Below are positions 12,311 through 27,000 of a stretch of 64,000 nt of DNA, one piece after another. Origin of the DNA: Mactromeris polynyma (Eukaryota; Mollusca; Bivalvia; Venerida; Mactridae); contig JASFXZ010000001.1 in NCBI GenBank assembly GCA_032209605.1, forward strand, positions 28,772,619 to 28,836,618. The letters are read 5' to 3'. The notes beneath the pieces are model-generated. The model was not told where the DNA came from. It saw only the letters and a list, made by a program, of their open reading frames with translations, and ran no database searches. The position numbers were made by a program, and so were the translations under genes. Each line of letters starts with the position of its first letter. The stretch's first letter is position 1.

Positions 12311-15033
12311 GTGTAATTAAAACGCGTTTACAGTAGCCACTAAAAACGCGTATGAACGGTGAAATTGGCCGTGTCAATAAAGTAGATCTTTCGATGCTCG
12401 TTTTGGATTTGCGGTACTAAAGACTGCCGGCCTGCGGCCGACAATCTAAAAACAAGTCAAATTTTACCAACAAACTTTATTGATTTTAAAAGGAACCAAA
12501 TGACACTGATGTAATATGCATGTACAGTACACATCACCTTTGGTAGTAAATGTACTCTTGTGCATTTGATGAGTAACACAATTAAGTAGAATGTGAAGTT
12601 TTTAGTATTTAATTACTCATCTTCCATTTTTAAACTGTAATCCGGGAACAGCGACCATTTAAAAACTTAAGAATGTCCCAGCAGTATTATGTGAAATCTG
12701 AACAACTCATAATGTACAATACAGTACTGAAAGTTACAAAAAAATAAAAGTTCTACCATCGCTTAATTTGAAACTAAATAAGCCATATACTATTCATCGA
12801 ATTGTCTATGTGAACATGATATACAGTAACGAAAGGAACTACTTTGATAAGTACATTTATCTATGAATATAATGATTAAACTCACCTGTAATGTTTACCT
12901 GTAAAATGAGTAAAATGAAAGAAGAGTAGGACTAAGGGGAGTAACTCGTTACAGATCACTGCCTGTCGGAACTTGAGCGGTAGATTTGAGTTACTTTGCG
13001 ATATTTTATTGAATATAGAAATGATCAAAACGTATTTTAATGTGTTCGAATATGCTGCCGTCTTCTAAATTATTATTTTGCTGTGAATTGGTTCTTTTAT
13101 GCTTGTTTAAAATCTCGATGCGAATTATCTTGTTTATGTTTTATTCGTACACAAAACTGTTCGTACCAAAATGTTTTAAAACTATTTTCTGTTGTACAAG
13201 CACACCACCCCACTACCATTAGGCAGTGTTTAAAAAATAATTGGGTTATTAATTAACAGTTCATGGTTTATATTCTATAGTTTAGCAGCATGTCTATAAA
13301 GGGGAAATTGTGGCGTTTTGTCATTTCTGTTCAGAATGTGATCCCTGTTTTGGGTAAATCATTTATGGCATGCTTGACCACTTGGTAAGCTCAGTAGATA
13401 GTGTGCCATACCAGTGGGTTATACACTCACACTATGTATACATTTGCCTGTCTTCGAGTTTCTTTAATGGCAATGAGGTAAACTTTTAGTCATCATAATT
13501 ATAATGATATATATAATACAGGTGACAGTCTCTGAGATTTTTGACCCAAATACACTGAGCCTTGAGTGGCAAACAGAAGGAAAACACTAATCGGTAAACA
13601 TTGAGACGGCCCCTTTTCTTAAGGAAAATAATAATATACTTTTACTTGTAAAATATTATTGTATCTGAAAACATATAAAATTTGCTGTATTAAATGTGTC
13701 AAACTCAAAATGTTTGTAGATCTAGTCTTGACACAGACATGTAATTACAAACCATGAATTGGAAACATCCCACTATGTGTGTTTAGATTCGTTTGAACTC
13801 CGAGATCAAACCCACGATAAAAACTTTGGGATGTGAGCCATTTTATATCTGAATTGAAAGAAGTTGACATTTTGATCCGCCGTATAAATCATCGTATTAC
13901 AAGCTTTCTGAAGTCTTAATTAATACCTTTTGAAATGACTATATTTAATACATTAGTTTTCTCCGCAATATTTATCTCCCTAGTTCTGAATTGTCGGCCA
14001 TATTGATAGGCAAATTTCCTTAATGTCTTTGGGGAATATAATATAAATAATGATAAACTAATCCGATATATAAAAAAATAACTTACAAATTCATTATGTT
14101 CATGTGAGCATTTGGCTCAGTAAGTTGAAGAAAAAGTGGTTGTCACATGTAAATTCTCTTGGTATTTTCTCAATTATCACATATTTGGAAATTACTCCTA
14201 TAAGGGCCTATCTAGTTTTATTTTTGCCTATCAAAATGGACGTGTTTTATATGTCCATGGTCTTGATGAGCATATTAAAAATGCTTTATTTCCCTAAAAA
14301 AATTGCAATAACTTTCGTTTTGTAGTGACCTGCAAATATCCCTGCATTCAGAAATGTAAATAACTCAATTTCACCCAGATATGTCATTTGGGCCAAAAAT
14401 CTCAATCCAAAAGCTTGGGGGAGCTGTCAAACTTTAAGGTGGGTTTTAGATTCCATGGCTGGAAGAATTGAAAGGAAAGCAATGTAGTGATATAGTACAT
14501 AGGAAAGACAGGCCAACCCCTTTGCTAAATGTCAGTAGAATGCCATTCTAGCAGTGATTTGTTTGGTTAATTTTACTGCTGAATATAGGCTGTTTCCCCT
14601 TACCAAAAGTGTCCATTTCCCCCAATTCTTTGTTCATTTTCCCCCTGACTGAATATCTTTTTATTAAGTCAGGTTTTTGTGTATTTAACCTTTTATAAAA
14701 GACCAAATGTTGGCTTGATTCTTTGCTCTTACATCACCTCATACAGCTGAAATGTTATTTTTGTAAGCAAAACAATTATTTCCTTATTTTCCCAAATTTG
14801 GGATTTATTGTGCCTATTTTCCCAATTTGAAAGGTGCAGACAGTAAAATTGTTTTACAAAAGAATCAGTGTTGAAGTGCTGAGTCTATAGTACAAGCCTC
14901 ACATCAGATATACTCTTTTCTTCCATAGTTTACTGTGTACTTTTCAGCAGAGACAATGTTATAACTATCTGTGCCTTCCTCAGCTAAACAGATCTGATTA
15001 ATTCTGACCAGGAGTTTTTCTTACACTACAATA
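12311..15033. other. Region between the two divergent genes; promoters presumably here
   Basis: Both genes must start transcription in or near this stretch. On the minus strand two donor-like sites could end 5'UTR exons of the membrane-protein gene: at 12890 (ACAG|GTGAGT) and at 14087 (AATTT|GTAAGT). No TATA box or CpG island is evident. The sequence 14580-14830 contains repeated 'tttcccc' and 'cccaaattt' phrases and resembles 7320-7450, so it is probably an old repeat. Confidence 0.35.
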
Positions 15034-18000
15034 ATGCCAGTACGTCCACAATTGATGGTACTTTATACCAATGATGCTGTTGAAGTGAGGTATTCGGATG
15101 GTTCCAGGCTTCATATACTTCCATGTGGAACCAGCTTCACATATAGTCAACCTAGAGACGATGCACATCCAGCTATAGGTAAAATAAATACATGTATAAC
15201 TGATATATAGATCTATGTCTGTAAGGTTATATTGGCATTATTTCATCATTTTAGGAAAGCTACCTAAAAAGGTATTGATTATCCCTTTTTTGTGTTATCC
15301 TTTTCGTATATCCTTGACATATCGAGGGTTCAGTGCAAGACTAACTCATATGTATTTATGTAGGAGTTAGTATAGTCTTGCACTGAATCCTCGATATCCT
15401 CTTGTCAAAACTGCTGAAAACCTGATTATCCGACAACCTGCTATATACAACATTTTTACCTGGAACCACCTGATGTCAGATACGACAGTTAACACTGTAC
15501 ATTCAAGCGTGGTTTTGGATCTTTATGTTACCTGGTTACGTCTTACTGTTGTGAAGTTGGTTCTAAGGCATGCAGGGGTGGAAATTTTGGCCCTGGGTAC
15601 TTGGTCTTCAAATCTCCATCTGTACATAGGTACCCATTATAGATTGCATGTGGCAGGATAAATATAAATGCTGTCCTCTCAACCGCCTGGCAAATTCCCT
15701 ACTCATAACTTTCTTTGCTCTTCCATGCAAGAGATTTGGATTCCCTCAGCCATTCGTAATAAATGGGTGATGGGGCATAAATTTTACTCCTGCCCCTCTG
15801 TCTGTTCTTGCAAAAAGTTGGTTTTACATCAATAACTCATGAAAGGATGGATCAATTCAATCCATATTGGCACCTTGTGGCCCATTTTTCGACATAAGAA
15901 ATTGGTTTTCTATCTGTGAATGTCATTTAACTATTTGTTCGTTTCAGGTATGGATATGGTTACACAGAGATGCGCCTATGTGACAAGTACCTACAGGGAT
16001 AAGTTGCTGTCGGCCCTGGATTTTAGAAATCGATTTGCTGAACGCCCTTTTCTCTGCGAAGATCTTTGTGAAACAGATCAAGTTGTTGTAAGTGAATGAC
16101 TCTTTTCCTTTCTCCTTTAGTGTCTGTGGCCAGGGCTCTTTCGAGGGGAATTTGTGTCATTTTTATAGGAAATGGGACTTAATTATTGTAAAATTTCTAA
16201 CGCTTACAGGACAGTAGTAACTAAAGTAAGATTGTAATACATATTTATAAATAAATATAATTGAAAATTTATGCCAATTTTTTTTCTTTATTTCTCTTGG
16301 AGGAAACATAGGGAGGACATTATAATCTGGGGATGGGTCAAATATGGCCCCTGAATTGGTCAAATGTGGGTTTTTTATATTGTATGTTGGTAAAATCTTA
16401 ATATATATTTATGTTTTGTCTTAGTAGAATTGTCTCCCAGGTAGAAGTACAGAGATTATTGTGCAAATTCTGAATTGGTACAATTGTGTATACTTAGAAA
16501 TTACATGTGCGTGAGAAAACTTTAATAAAATGAATCACTTTATAAGTTTATTACATTTCCAGCATCTCTACACAAGAATTAGAGAGATTGCTTGGCCTAA
16601 AGTATGTTCACAGGAGAATTGTGAGATGCAAGAGGATGGCAGTATATGTATTACATCAGTTGATGAGTTTGGTAGTTTGATTCTCTCTCCGCATCGACAG
16701 GATTTCACCATCTGCTACTTATCCCCTTTGAGTCAGGACAAATGTCGAGAGAAGATCAAATGTAGACAACGAGATAAAGGTATCGCCAAAGACGCCCATT
16801 CTTCAAAAGAAACTGCATGTAAGAGTGTTGAAAAGAAACTGAATGCTGAGAAAAGCAAGAAGGTGTTTACAAGTAATTCAGATATTCAAAGTGATATTAA
16901 TTATTCGGAAAAGAAATGGAATGAAGGCTTGTGTTCACCGAGTAGAAAGACTCGTAGCACCGACAAAGAGGATTTGAATATTTCACCGATTACTCGAGCT
17001 AGTTTTGTTGAAAGTCCTCGTGCGATGAGTAACGCAAGCGGAAGCCCTGTCACTCCTCAAGATGCTGTGAAAGACAGAGCTGCAATGTTTCGACCATTTT
17101 CTACACCAACAGAAGGATTAGATGAGGATTCTCCAAATTGCACACCATATGGAGAAACTGCTGTATTTCGTGACTATCCAAACAGTAAGGGCCATAACTC
17201 AGTTAGATTTGCTCAAGGTGATGAAAATGATGGAAGTTTTCTGGGTACAGTATTCAAGCCAATCTCTGAAGGTAGCAATGACAAGGCAGTGGGAGAGGAT
17301 ACTAAATGCAGCGATGTTGACAAATACAAAAGCAGCAGGAATGAGTTTTCTAGTAAACAGAATAATTCTGGCCATGGACTAAGGGATCATACATTAAATT
17401 CTCAGGGCAGTAATGACAATTCTAGTGTGTCGTCAGCTTCGGGTGGTGATGGTGAATCTAGGACAAGATGTAAATATACATGGTTAACTCGTCATATTTC
17501 ATGTGATGAATGCCCTATTGGCTTGAACTCCATTGTCAAAATGGCATCTGAGATTGCTAAAGCAGGGATTCGACCTGAAGTTCATGGAAAAGGTAAATTA
17601 ACGCCATCTTTAACAAATCTTATTGAGATACCATGACTGACCCACCAAATTGGACCCAACCCACAGTATGTATGGCTGTTCCATACAGAAATGTTTTGTG
17701 TCTAATAATCAAAGAAACATCTCATATAAATCTCCTGTACACCCACACTAACTTCTGTGGGTCCGGCTACTGCAAACAAACAATTTCTTATTGATGGCCT
17801 TGTTGTGAATTCTTCCAACTTTTGTTTGATGTTTAGAGCATTTACTAAGATGTCATACATATATAGTGCTTGATAACAGACAGGAACTCTGTGTGTTTCA
17901 TAACTTCCATTCTACTTTAACAGTTCGAAGGTCAGGGACTGCTAAATTTACTGTCTGCTTAGTACCCGATTTCCTGTCATCGGGTCAAAGTTGCATTGAA

Positions 18001-21000
18001 ACTGTAATACTGTAAACTAGACCTGATGTTTTGGTTCTTAGCACTAGTATACATATGCTTAAGACTGAGTGCAGCTTGCAGTTAGCTTTACATATATTGA
18101 AATGACACAACTATTGTTCTTGTTAAATTCAGGGATTTCCCTGACACAGAAATTTTGAATCCCTGACTCCCTTTTCTTTCTAGGGACTACCATTTTCAAC
18201 TAACTGTGCATCCCTGGGACCCCTAAAATTATCTTTTGTCAAGTATAAACTGCATATCTGGGACCCTACAAATTTACTAAGGACCCCCTATTTGTCAAAC
18301 TCATGGGTCAAAGGACCCCTAGCTGAAAAATCCTAGGGAAAACCCTGTAAATATACATTGCTATATTATCTTCCATTACATTGTTAAAAAGAGGACATGG
18401 TAGAGATTTGTAAGCTTAAGATCAGTCTCCATTCTCAAGAGAATTTCATTCTCACCTTATCTGGTTTGAAGTATTCTCTTGTTGTATGTAAACACTTAGC
18501 CAGATTAATGTATTATGTACTAATGTTGTGGTATGCAGAATACGGTTTAATAAATTTCTTAATTTTACCCTATTTGATTGAGAACATTAAACTCAAACAT
18601 GGCATAAGACTAAGAGTTCTGAGATCAATCTCAAGTTTTATAACATAGGCACCTGGGGAGGATTTTTTTCCCTGCAAATTATTATCTGCATCTCTGATGT
18701 GTGACTTAACATTGATGAATAGGCTTGAAATGGAGATTGGGCAAACACGATTATTATGCTAATGAATTACAGTACAACCTCTCTAGAGCGTCTTTCACAG
18801 GCTTCCGGTACAGATAGAAATATCTGACGCGAGGGTTACTGTTTTTGCGGGAGCAAGGCTCAGAAACCAGTTACCTGAGAGCTGGATATTTCCACCTGCG
18901 CACGCAGGAAGCCCGTGAATGATACTTATTCTTGCATACCTTTCTTAAGACATAAATGACAATGATGAACTGTTTACTTATATTAACATATTATTTTACA
19001 AATTCATTCAGGTTATATTTCACCAGTATGAGGCAGGGGGCCTCTAAATGTACTTGAAAACCTCTATTTTTTAGAATCTGATTCCAAAATGAAGAGTAAG
19101 CAAACGGATACGTCTAAACTACGGCAGATAAATCGTAAATCATGTCAGATGTCAGAGTTACCTCAACCACTTCCACTCTCCTGTCCTGGACAACATCTTC
19201 ATAAAACTCAATCAAAAAAATCATTTGATGATGGTAAAAATCCACTAGAAGATCCAACTACCTTCTCTCAAGGTCGTTTGAAAGTGTTACTTATAAATGG
19301 TATTGTCTATCGGTAAGTTTGATTGCTTATAAATGAAATCATAGATTGGTTTGAAGTCACAGTCATTTCAGCATTGTGATATAAGATGGGTCTTATTTTA
19401 TAGTTTACATGATTTTACGATAACTCACAGTAATGGCTGCTTTTAATGCGGGAAAAAAGTTCTTTCTTTTTTCTGATAAAATATTTGCAGTTAATGATAT
19501 TACATGTAATAAAATATGATTTGTGATCATAAATTATTGAATTCAGTAAAACTTGATTTCAGAAAATGTTAAAACTTGTCAAAGAAGATGATTTTTTTAA
19601 ATATACTGAATCTTATATGTATAATGCTGTTATCAGAATTACCTATTACGTGATCATGAATGTAAAAAATGACAATGATTGTCGCTTGTTTTGTCGATAA
19701 ATAGTTCAACACATTCATTTTGGCTCAAAGGCTTGTTTTATTAACTTTTAATTGTTTACAGAAATCGGGTTTAATAATTATTTAAAATTATGACCATTCA
19801 TGTAATAGCCAATATTTAGTATACATACTTTAGAAGGGATAAAGGGAGAAACTCTAGAAGGGATAAAGGGAGATAATTCTAGAAGGGATAAAGGGAGATC
19901 ATTTGTGACAATCTGCTGTTCCTATAATGTAGCGCAGTTTTTATTTATCTCTTCAGTATTGTTCGACTACCTACAATCAGAGTTGTAGAGGTGTATCCTG
20001 GTGATGGTAGTGTATTGCTATCACAAGGAATGTCGGCACATTTCTTTCTTCATGTTATACCACACGGATCTCAGGTAGTTACATTCTCTGTGTCTATATT
20101 CAAGTTACAGTAAAACCTCACTTAAAGGCCACCTCAATAATAAGTCCTTGAAATTAAGAACACACTTTTCAAGTCCATTTTCACTGTTTTGCTCTATACA
20201 ACCTCAATAATAAGGCCACCTTAATAAGAAGACCAGTTATCATTTGAAGAAAGAAGTTGGCAATGAAATCAAGTCAATTGTATGTAAAATACAAATTTAT
20301 ACAACATAAATGCATCACAAATATTTGTTACAAAAACGATTGTCGCGTTATGAATAAAACTTTACTGAATAATTTAATAATTACCCAGAAATCGAGTAAA
20401 ATATTCCTGTTTACTTTCCCAATCAAAACTTAATATGGCGATCCTTCTCCTCTCTGTGTGTTTCTTATATCGTTATGGAGAAGTGGTCACATGATACATA
20501 CGTCATTTCCCTGTTCTGTATTATTCGTTAGTGTTCTGAGGGTGGTTTTATTATTGAGATTTTACTGTATTTCCTCAAGGACAGTCAGTTGTTACATTTA
20601 ACACAATGTCCTGCTGTCCAAATACTTTGGGGATATTCACATCCAAGTATTCTGTTGTATAGTTTTAATTTGGCGTCTTTAGCTCTTTTGAAAAAAACAA
20701 ATTGCTATTTGTAGCCTGATTGTTGTCATGTGTGTTTACAACAATGTTAAATATTGTGATAGTCCGAATGATAATGTTACCTGCACACAAGCATCTAGAT
20801 CCACTTACAATGGCCTTGTTATAGTTCTAGAATAACATCGTTGCATTTCTCAGTGTTTCCATATATTGTTAAGGCATCTGCATAGTGTTCTGTTTAATTC
20901 AAACTCATTTGTATTTCAACTGATATGAAATAAGTTATAACTAGGGATGTCAACGAATATTCGGATATTTGAATATTTGTTTGTACGTCCGAATATTTGA

Positions 21001-24000
21001 ATACTGATTCGGCATTCGAATATTCAATAAAATGTACATTTTCAATTTAAAAGCTGAAAGCAAGTTTATTAAATTTCATAACGGGCATTATTGCATTGAA
21101 TGACATTTTACGTGTGAAAATAATATCTATAGGTGTTAATTGACATGTCATGTTGAATATTCGAATACCAAATTTGCCATTTGTTGACTTCCCTAGTTAT
21201 AACAACTGATTCATATTATCTTTGATGACTGCTTCTTGGGTTATCAATCAGTACATGCGACTTATACAGGGATAATGAAGGCACTGCTTCATTGGTGGCC
21301 AAGTTGGAATTGGACTCAGGACCTTCGTATCAGAAGTTGGGAGCTCTTCCCCTTGACCCTTTTGCCTCGCCATTGTCTTTTTCTCTTTAATATATCAGGT
21401 GGAAGAACGAACTTATTCCATTAAATCTCCACCTCCTGCCACCAAAGGAAGTTACTCTGTGAAGAATTTGATCAATCGAGCTCACAGATTCCTTGGATAT
21501 ATACGACAAGAGGAGACAACTCTGCCTGCATCTGTTGGACTTTGCTGTTGGAAGGTAAGAACGTAACTTTATGATGAATCATTTTCGTTATCATTCTGGC
21601 GTCATGAGGAGGCAACAAGTTAATTCATTACTTAGTAACTCAAGGATAAGATGTAACTCAAGGCCACTATTTAATAATTGGGTGACCAGAAACACTGAAT
21701 ATCGGATAATTATTTCATGGCTGTGACATAACAACGTTTTGGCCACCAATTTAGTTTTTCAGTCACATGTGTCACCTTTATGTCTTGGTAATTCTCATCT
21801 AGTTGACTTGAACTCTATGGACCAAAGGGTATTTTGTTGATGCCACAGATAAAATAAGAAGTATAATTATATCTCAAAACATAAATTGTGATTGCTTTAT
21901 TATTATTAATATTATATTATTATCACATTTGTTATTATTATGATGTACAGGAGAATCAATTTACCTTAATGGCCATTTCTCATAAATTACTAGATTTGTT
22001 AAGTTTACTACTAATTTAATCCTAATTATGAAGTAACTCTCGCCTTGCTCACTTTTTGCGATTGGACTTGCCAGTTGAGCATTACATGCCCCCTTCGAAG
22101 AAGAGAGGGCATATTGGTTTGCACATGTCGGTCAGTATGTTGGTATGTCCGTTGGTCGGTCCGTAACCTTTTGGTTTCTGATCAATAACTCAAGAACCCC
22201 TTGGCCTATCATCCTCAGACTTGGTCCACACATTCATCTTGGGTAGCAGAAGAACCCTATTGATTTTGAGGTCACAGACTCAAAGGTCAAGGTCACAGGG
22301 GACAATTGTTCTTAAACTGTTTCCGATCAATAACTCAAGAACCCCTAGACCTATCATCCTCAGACTTGGTCCACACATTCATCATTTGCAGCAGAGGAAC
22401 CCTATTGATTTTAGGAAACCATTTCTGATCAATAACTTGAGAACCTCTTGACCTTTCATCCTGAAACATAGTCCACACATTCAGTTTTAGTAGCTGAGGA
22501 AATCTAATTATTTTGGGGTCATGGGGTGAAGGGTCAAAGTCATAGGTCAATTGTATTTAAAACACCTCCCATTAATTGGAATGTTCAGTATGACTAAATT
22601 GTGGACTTCTATTGTACATGACTATCTATATTATATCTATAAGTTCAGTTCATCGCATACATGAGATGAGCTCTTTCATTACCTACTGTTAACAAACAAC
22701 CTGTTGTTGTTGTTACTGTTTCCAATATGGCACTCATCAAACTATGCATCCACAATACCCTTTTTTACCATTTTTACCACAAAACATTTCCAGCATGTAT
22801 ATTTGTGCAGCATACTTTGGACTTGCTTATACAAAATATAACTTTGAGAAAACAACATGAGGGGGCATAATGTTTTACAAACATCTCTTGTTACTTAATG
22901 TTAGTGATTTTGATTTTAATGATAGTGATCTTGAGAGTTTAGGACAAAGCAATTGCAATGACTTTGTTACCATATATGATTATAAATAGTTGGACATCAT
23001 GATCCCTTTGTTTGTAAGATCTCCGACTGTTTCCTTTTCTGGTTCATAATATTTCAGACTGTTATATACTCTCGTATTGATGTACTGTCTCTATCTTCAG
23101 CATGAAGAGCTTACACTGAGTGAACCTTTGTCAACAACTGTTCTTGAAGAGTGTACGATTCAGGGATATGGGAAGTTTACGGCATTGTCTAATGGTCAGA
23201 TAAGAGTGGCTTTTACAGATCGTACATGTCTTGACATGACGTGTGACTTCTCACGGCGGATTTCTAAGCATCATGATCAGAGTCTTAATTTTGGAACAGC
23301 TCAGGTATCACATTCATGATGTAAATCACGGTCTGATGTTATAATCTATGTATGGAGACCAGGGTTACATGAAGTAAATCAGGTCTGATGTTATAATCTG
23401 TGTATGGAGACCAGGGTTACATGAAGTAAATCAGGTCTGATGTTATAATCTGTGTATGGAGACCAGGGTTACATGAAGTAAATCAGGTCTGATGTTATAA
23501 TCTGTGTATGGAGACCAGGGTTACATGAAGTAAATCAGGTCTGATGTTATAATCTGTGTATGGAGACCAGGGTTACATGAAGTAAATCAGGTCTGATGTT
23601 ATAATCTGTGTATGGAGACCAGGGTTACATGAAGTAAATCAGGTCTGATGTTATAATCTGTGTATGGAGACCAGGGTTACATGAAGTAAATCAGGTCTGG
23701 TGTTTTAATCTGTGTATGGAGACCAGGGTTACATGAAGTAAATCATGTCTGGTGTTTTAATCTGTGTGTGGAAACTAAGGTTCAGTTTCTTAAAAAATTC
23801 TGCTAGGAAGTTAACTACAAATTACAATTATGAGAAATTGTCTAGTCATGAAACCTCATAGTAATATAAAATGAAATAGGATTGATAAATGTTTAATCTA
23901 AGCCTATTACTGCATAGTCTGGGGTCAAACATATGCAATAAAAAGATTATAAAACAGGACTGGTGTGCCTTAAGGCCATATTGGCATACTAGACCGATAT

Positions 24001-27000
24001 TGGCACTCGGGCTGCTAGAGCCCTCGGGGCAATATCTCTCCTAGCAAGCCAATATCGCCATAAGGCACACCAGCCCCATATGATAATCTCTAAGCACGCT
24101 TCAGGCGTTTCGTGACAGCCTTAATTGTACACAGGGCTCTCGCTGGGCTGAAATTTTCTCCAGTCAAATTAGGGAGAAGTGGGGAGACTTAAAGGAGATG
24201 TGATATTTTTTCGGAAGGTTGATATACGCGTAGTAACCAATTGTTTGGATACACTTTCTTATTTCAACAAAGATGAATGTTTTCTAATTTTATTACAAAA
24301 TCAAATAAATAATGATGACAAAGCAAAATGTGAAACATTCATAACATAATATTTGATAACCAAGAACATTGCACACACTGACAATATAACAATGTTACAT
24401 ATGAATCATCAACCCACAAATACGTTCATTGTCATTTCGTTCTTCGTCAGTTTTGCACTCAGGAATTTCTGCATAGGTCTCTGGCAGCTCAGTGTTGACC
24501 ATTACACCACATTCATATGTTGTTGCGCTGAAAATATACAAATACTTGTTAATAGATCATACATTTTTTTAATCTAATTTCTACTATTCCTATTCATTTT
24601 GTTTCATTATTTTTAATATTTATTCATTGTCCTGACTTCAAGTAACATTCAGGATGACACTTCTAAATAAATATGCTTTGCAGTGGTCGAACAACAGTTC
24701 AGTCTCTTTTTCTGTTAGTTTACGTTTCGAACCAGGTTTGGGCGAATAGCCCTTTATCCAAGATGCTACGGACACTGCGATGTTTTCTTCTCCAGTTTTG
24801 TGCTAAGAATGATAGTTATGCAGTTACTTTTTGGGAATAATCAATTGATAATTTAACATGCGATTATTTTTCGCTGTAATGCAGCACCGCATTTAATTAC
24901 TTTCACTCACTAACTCAAGTATTCCGCAGTTTGCAATTCGAACGATCGGGGTTCAAAAGTCGCCGAAATACAATTAAAGAACCTACCTTTTACTCATTAT
25001 CAATACCGTGAAGTACCCGACACGATCTTCAATTGAATTCATCCCGCAAAAGGTGCTAATCATTATCACTTAATTGTTCTTAAAGTTGTCAAAAACAACA
25101 CCTCCACTCGTGGACTTACAATTTGTTAACCATTACCCGGCTTCCGTTTACTGCTACAACGCTTCAATGTCGAAGCTGGAACAAAGTTATTGGATCCTAC
25201 TGGCCCCCAGCATTCACTGTTTATAATGCTCCCTGTTCCCGAAGGGGGGGAGCATGTAGTCCGTATGTCCGTCCTTCCCTCCGTCCCACTTTTCTTGTCC
25301 GGACTACTTCTCAGAAACCACTGACTGGAATTCAACAAAACTTCATGGGAAGCTTCATTACCAAGAGGAGATGCGCATATTATCACACGGTTTTGGTTGG
25401 ATTATTTTTCATGGAGTTATGGCCCTTTGATTATGCTACATATAGTATATATGGTACCATTCTTGTCCGGACTACTTCTCAGAAACCACTGACTTGAATT
25501 CAACCAAATTTCATGGAAAACTTCACTACAAAGAGGAAATGCCATTTGATTATGCAACATATAGATTAAATACTTTCAGCCATGCAAGATAATCAACATT
25601 GTATTCTTTTAATTTTTCAAGTAAGTTTTTGTTGTTGGTAAATGTTTGTCTATGAGTGTTTATAATATAAACATGTATATAGTTGATTTCAAATATATTT
25701 ACATGTTTTTATGGCACCTTTCAAGACCACCTCATGTCAGACCTCAAACAATATGCTTTGTTTTTATTTTTTTAACTTATGATAAAAAGTATTCAACAAA
25801 AAGGACATTCACTCACTGGTCCATCTGTTAACACAATACTTCTTTGATCATCAGCTGACATGGATTTGTATCAACCTACAGTCTTTGTTGTAAAGGTACG
25901 CATTGCATTGACATGGGCACTTGAATTAATTGTGAATAAAGGCTTCTTATATCAGTAGCAAGATTCTTTTTTCAGTTTTTTTTTCATTTAACAGGATTAT
26001 CCTAGCCCAACATATAATTAAATTGTTTTCACTATCTTAATTTCATTGTACAGTTTTGTATACCTATTTTCTTGGGAGATCCAGGACATTTCCAGTGCTG
26101 CATATAACATTAAGATTTTAACCATCAACAAAGTGAGATTTTCCAATTAGAGTCTTGTTCGAAGTTATAACCATACTTCGGGGAGCATCCATTAGTTCCA
26201 CCGATATCCTTGTTGAATTCGTAATGAAAACGAAAGTGCCGATGCATAACAGCGGGGAACATACGACACGCTGACTGGGAGGTGTCAAATCAATTGGATT
26301 AAGTATTTTTTTATGATTATTCTACCCGGTCTATACAAGTCGCTATGTATCAGGTGATCTGAATCGCTAATTGTATTGTTTTGACTGCGGGAATGCTCCG
26401 CCTACCACTCGCTGATTGACAGCCTCTGAGCTTCTGTAACTTCGCCAAAGTTGTCGGCGAAGTCAATTTCGCTTTGATCTAGCGAATGGGCGAAGTCTCA
26501 CAATTTTAGGCGACCACTTCGCTTAAGTCGCCCCCTCATGAGAACCCTGATACATATTTTGCATTTGTTTGACTGTAGCACTTGACTACCAACTTGCCGT
26601 CTGCAGATTGTCATGCGTAAAATAACGTGTTTCACAAACGATCCTTGATAGCATAATGTTTATATATACTACTCAAAACTTGCTAAGGACCACCTGTTAT
26701 TATTTTGGTTCACATATATAAGCTGTTAAAAGAAATTAAAACTGCTTATCATTGTCAAGAGTGTGGCCAGGCATTGTGAGAAAATATTAGCATTTTGTCA
26801 GAAAAGTTAACGTCACATAATCTGACGTCAAAATGACGTCAATATAAAGATCAACATTTCTTGATAGCACATATCAAAAAGAAACAGTTTAATTTTTATA
26901 TTCCTTAGTCAGACATAAATGTGACTGGAAATCAAGCTGAATACTGGAGTTTCATACTTCTCATTGGAAGTTGTTCTTGAGTTATAGCCCTTGGCATTAT

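Noticed and set aside
12892..12904. 13-bp micro-exon (gtaaacattacag) between acceptor and donor sites on the minus strand
   Set aside because: More simply one of two alternative donors of a longer 5'UTR exon; sequence alone cannot decide.
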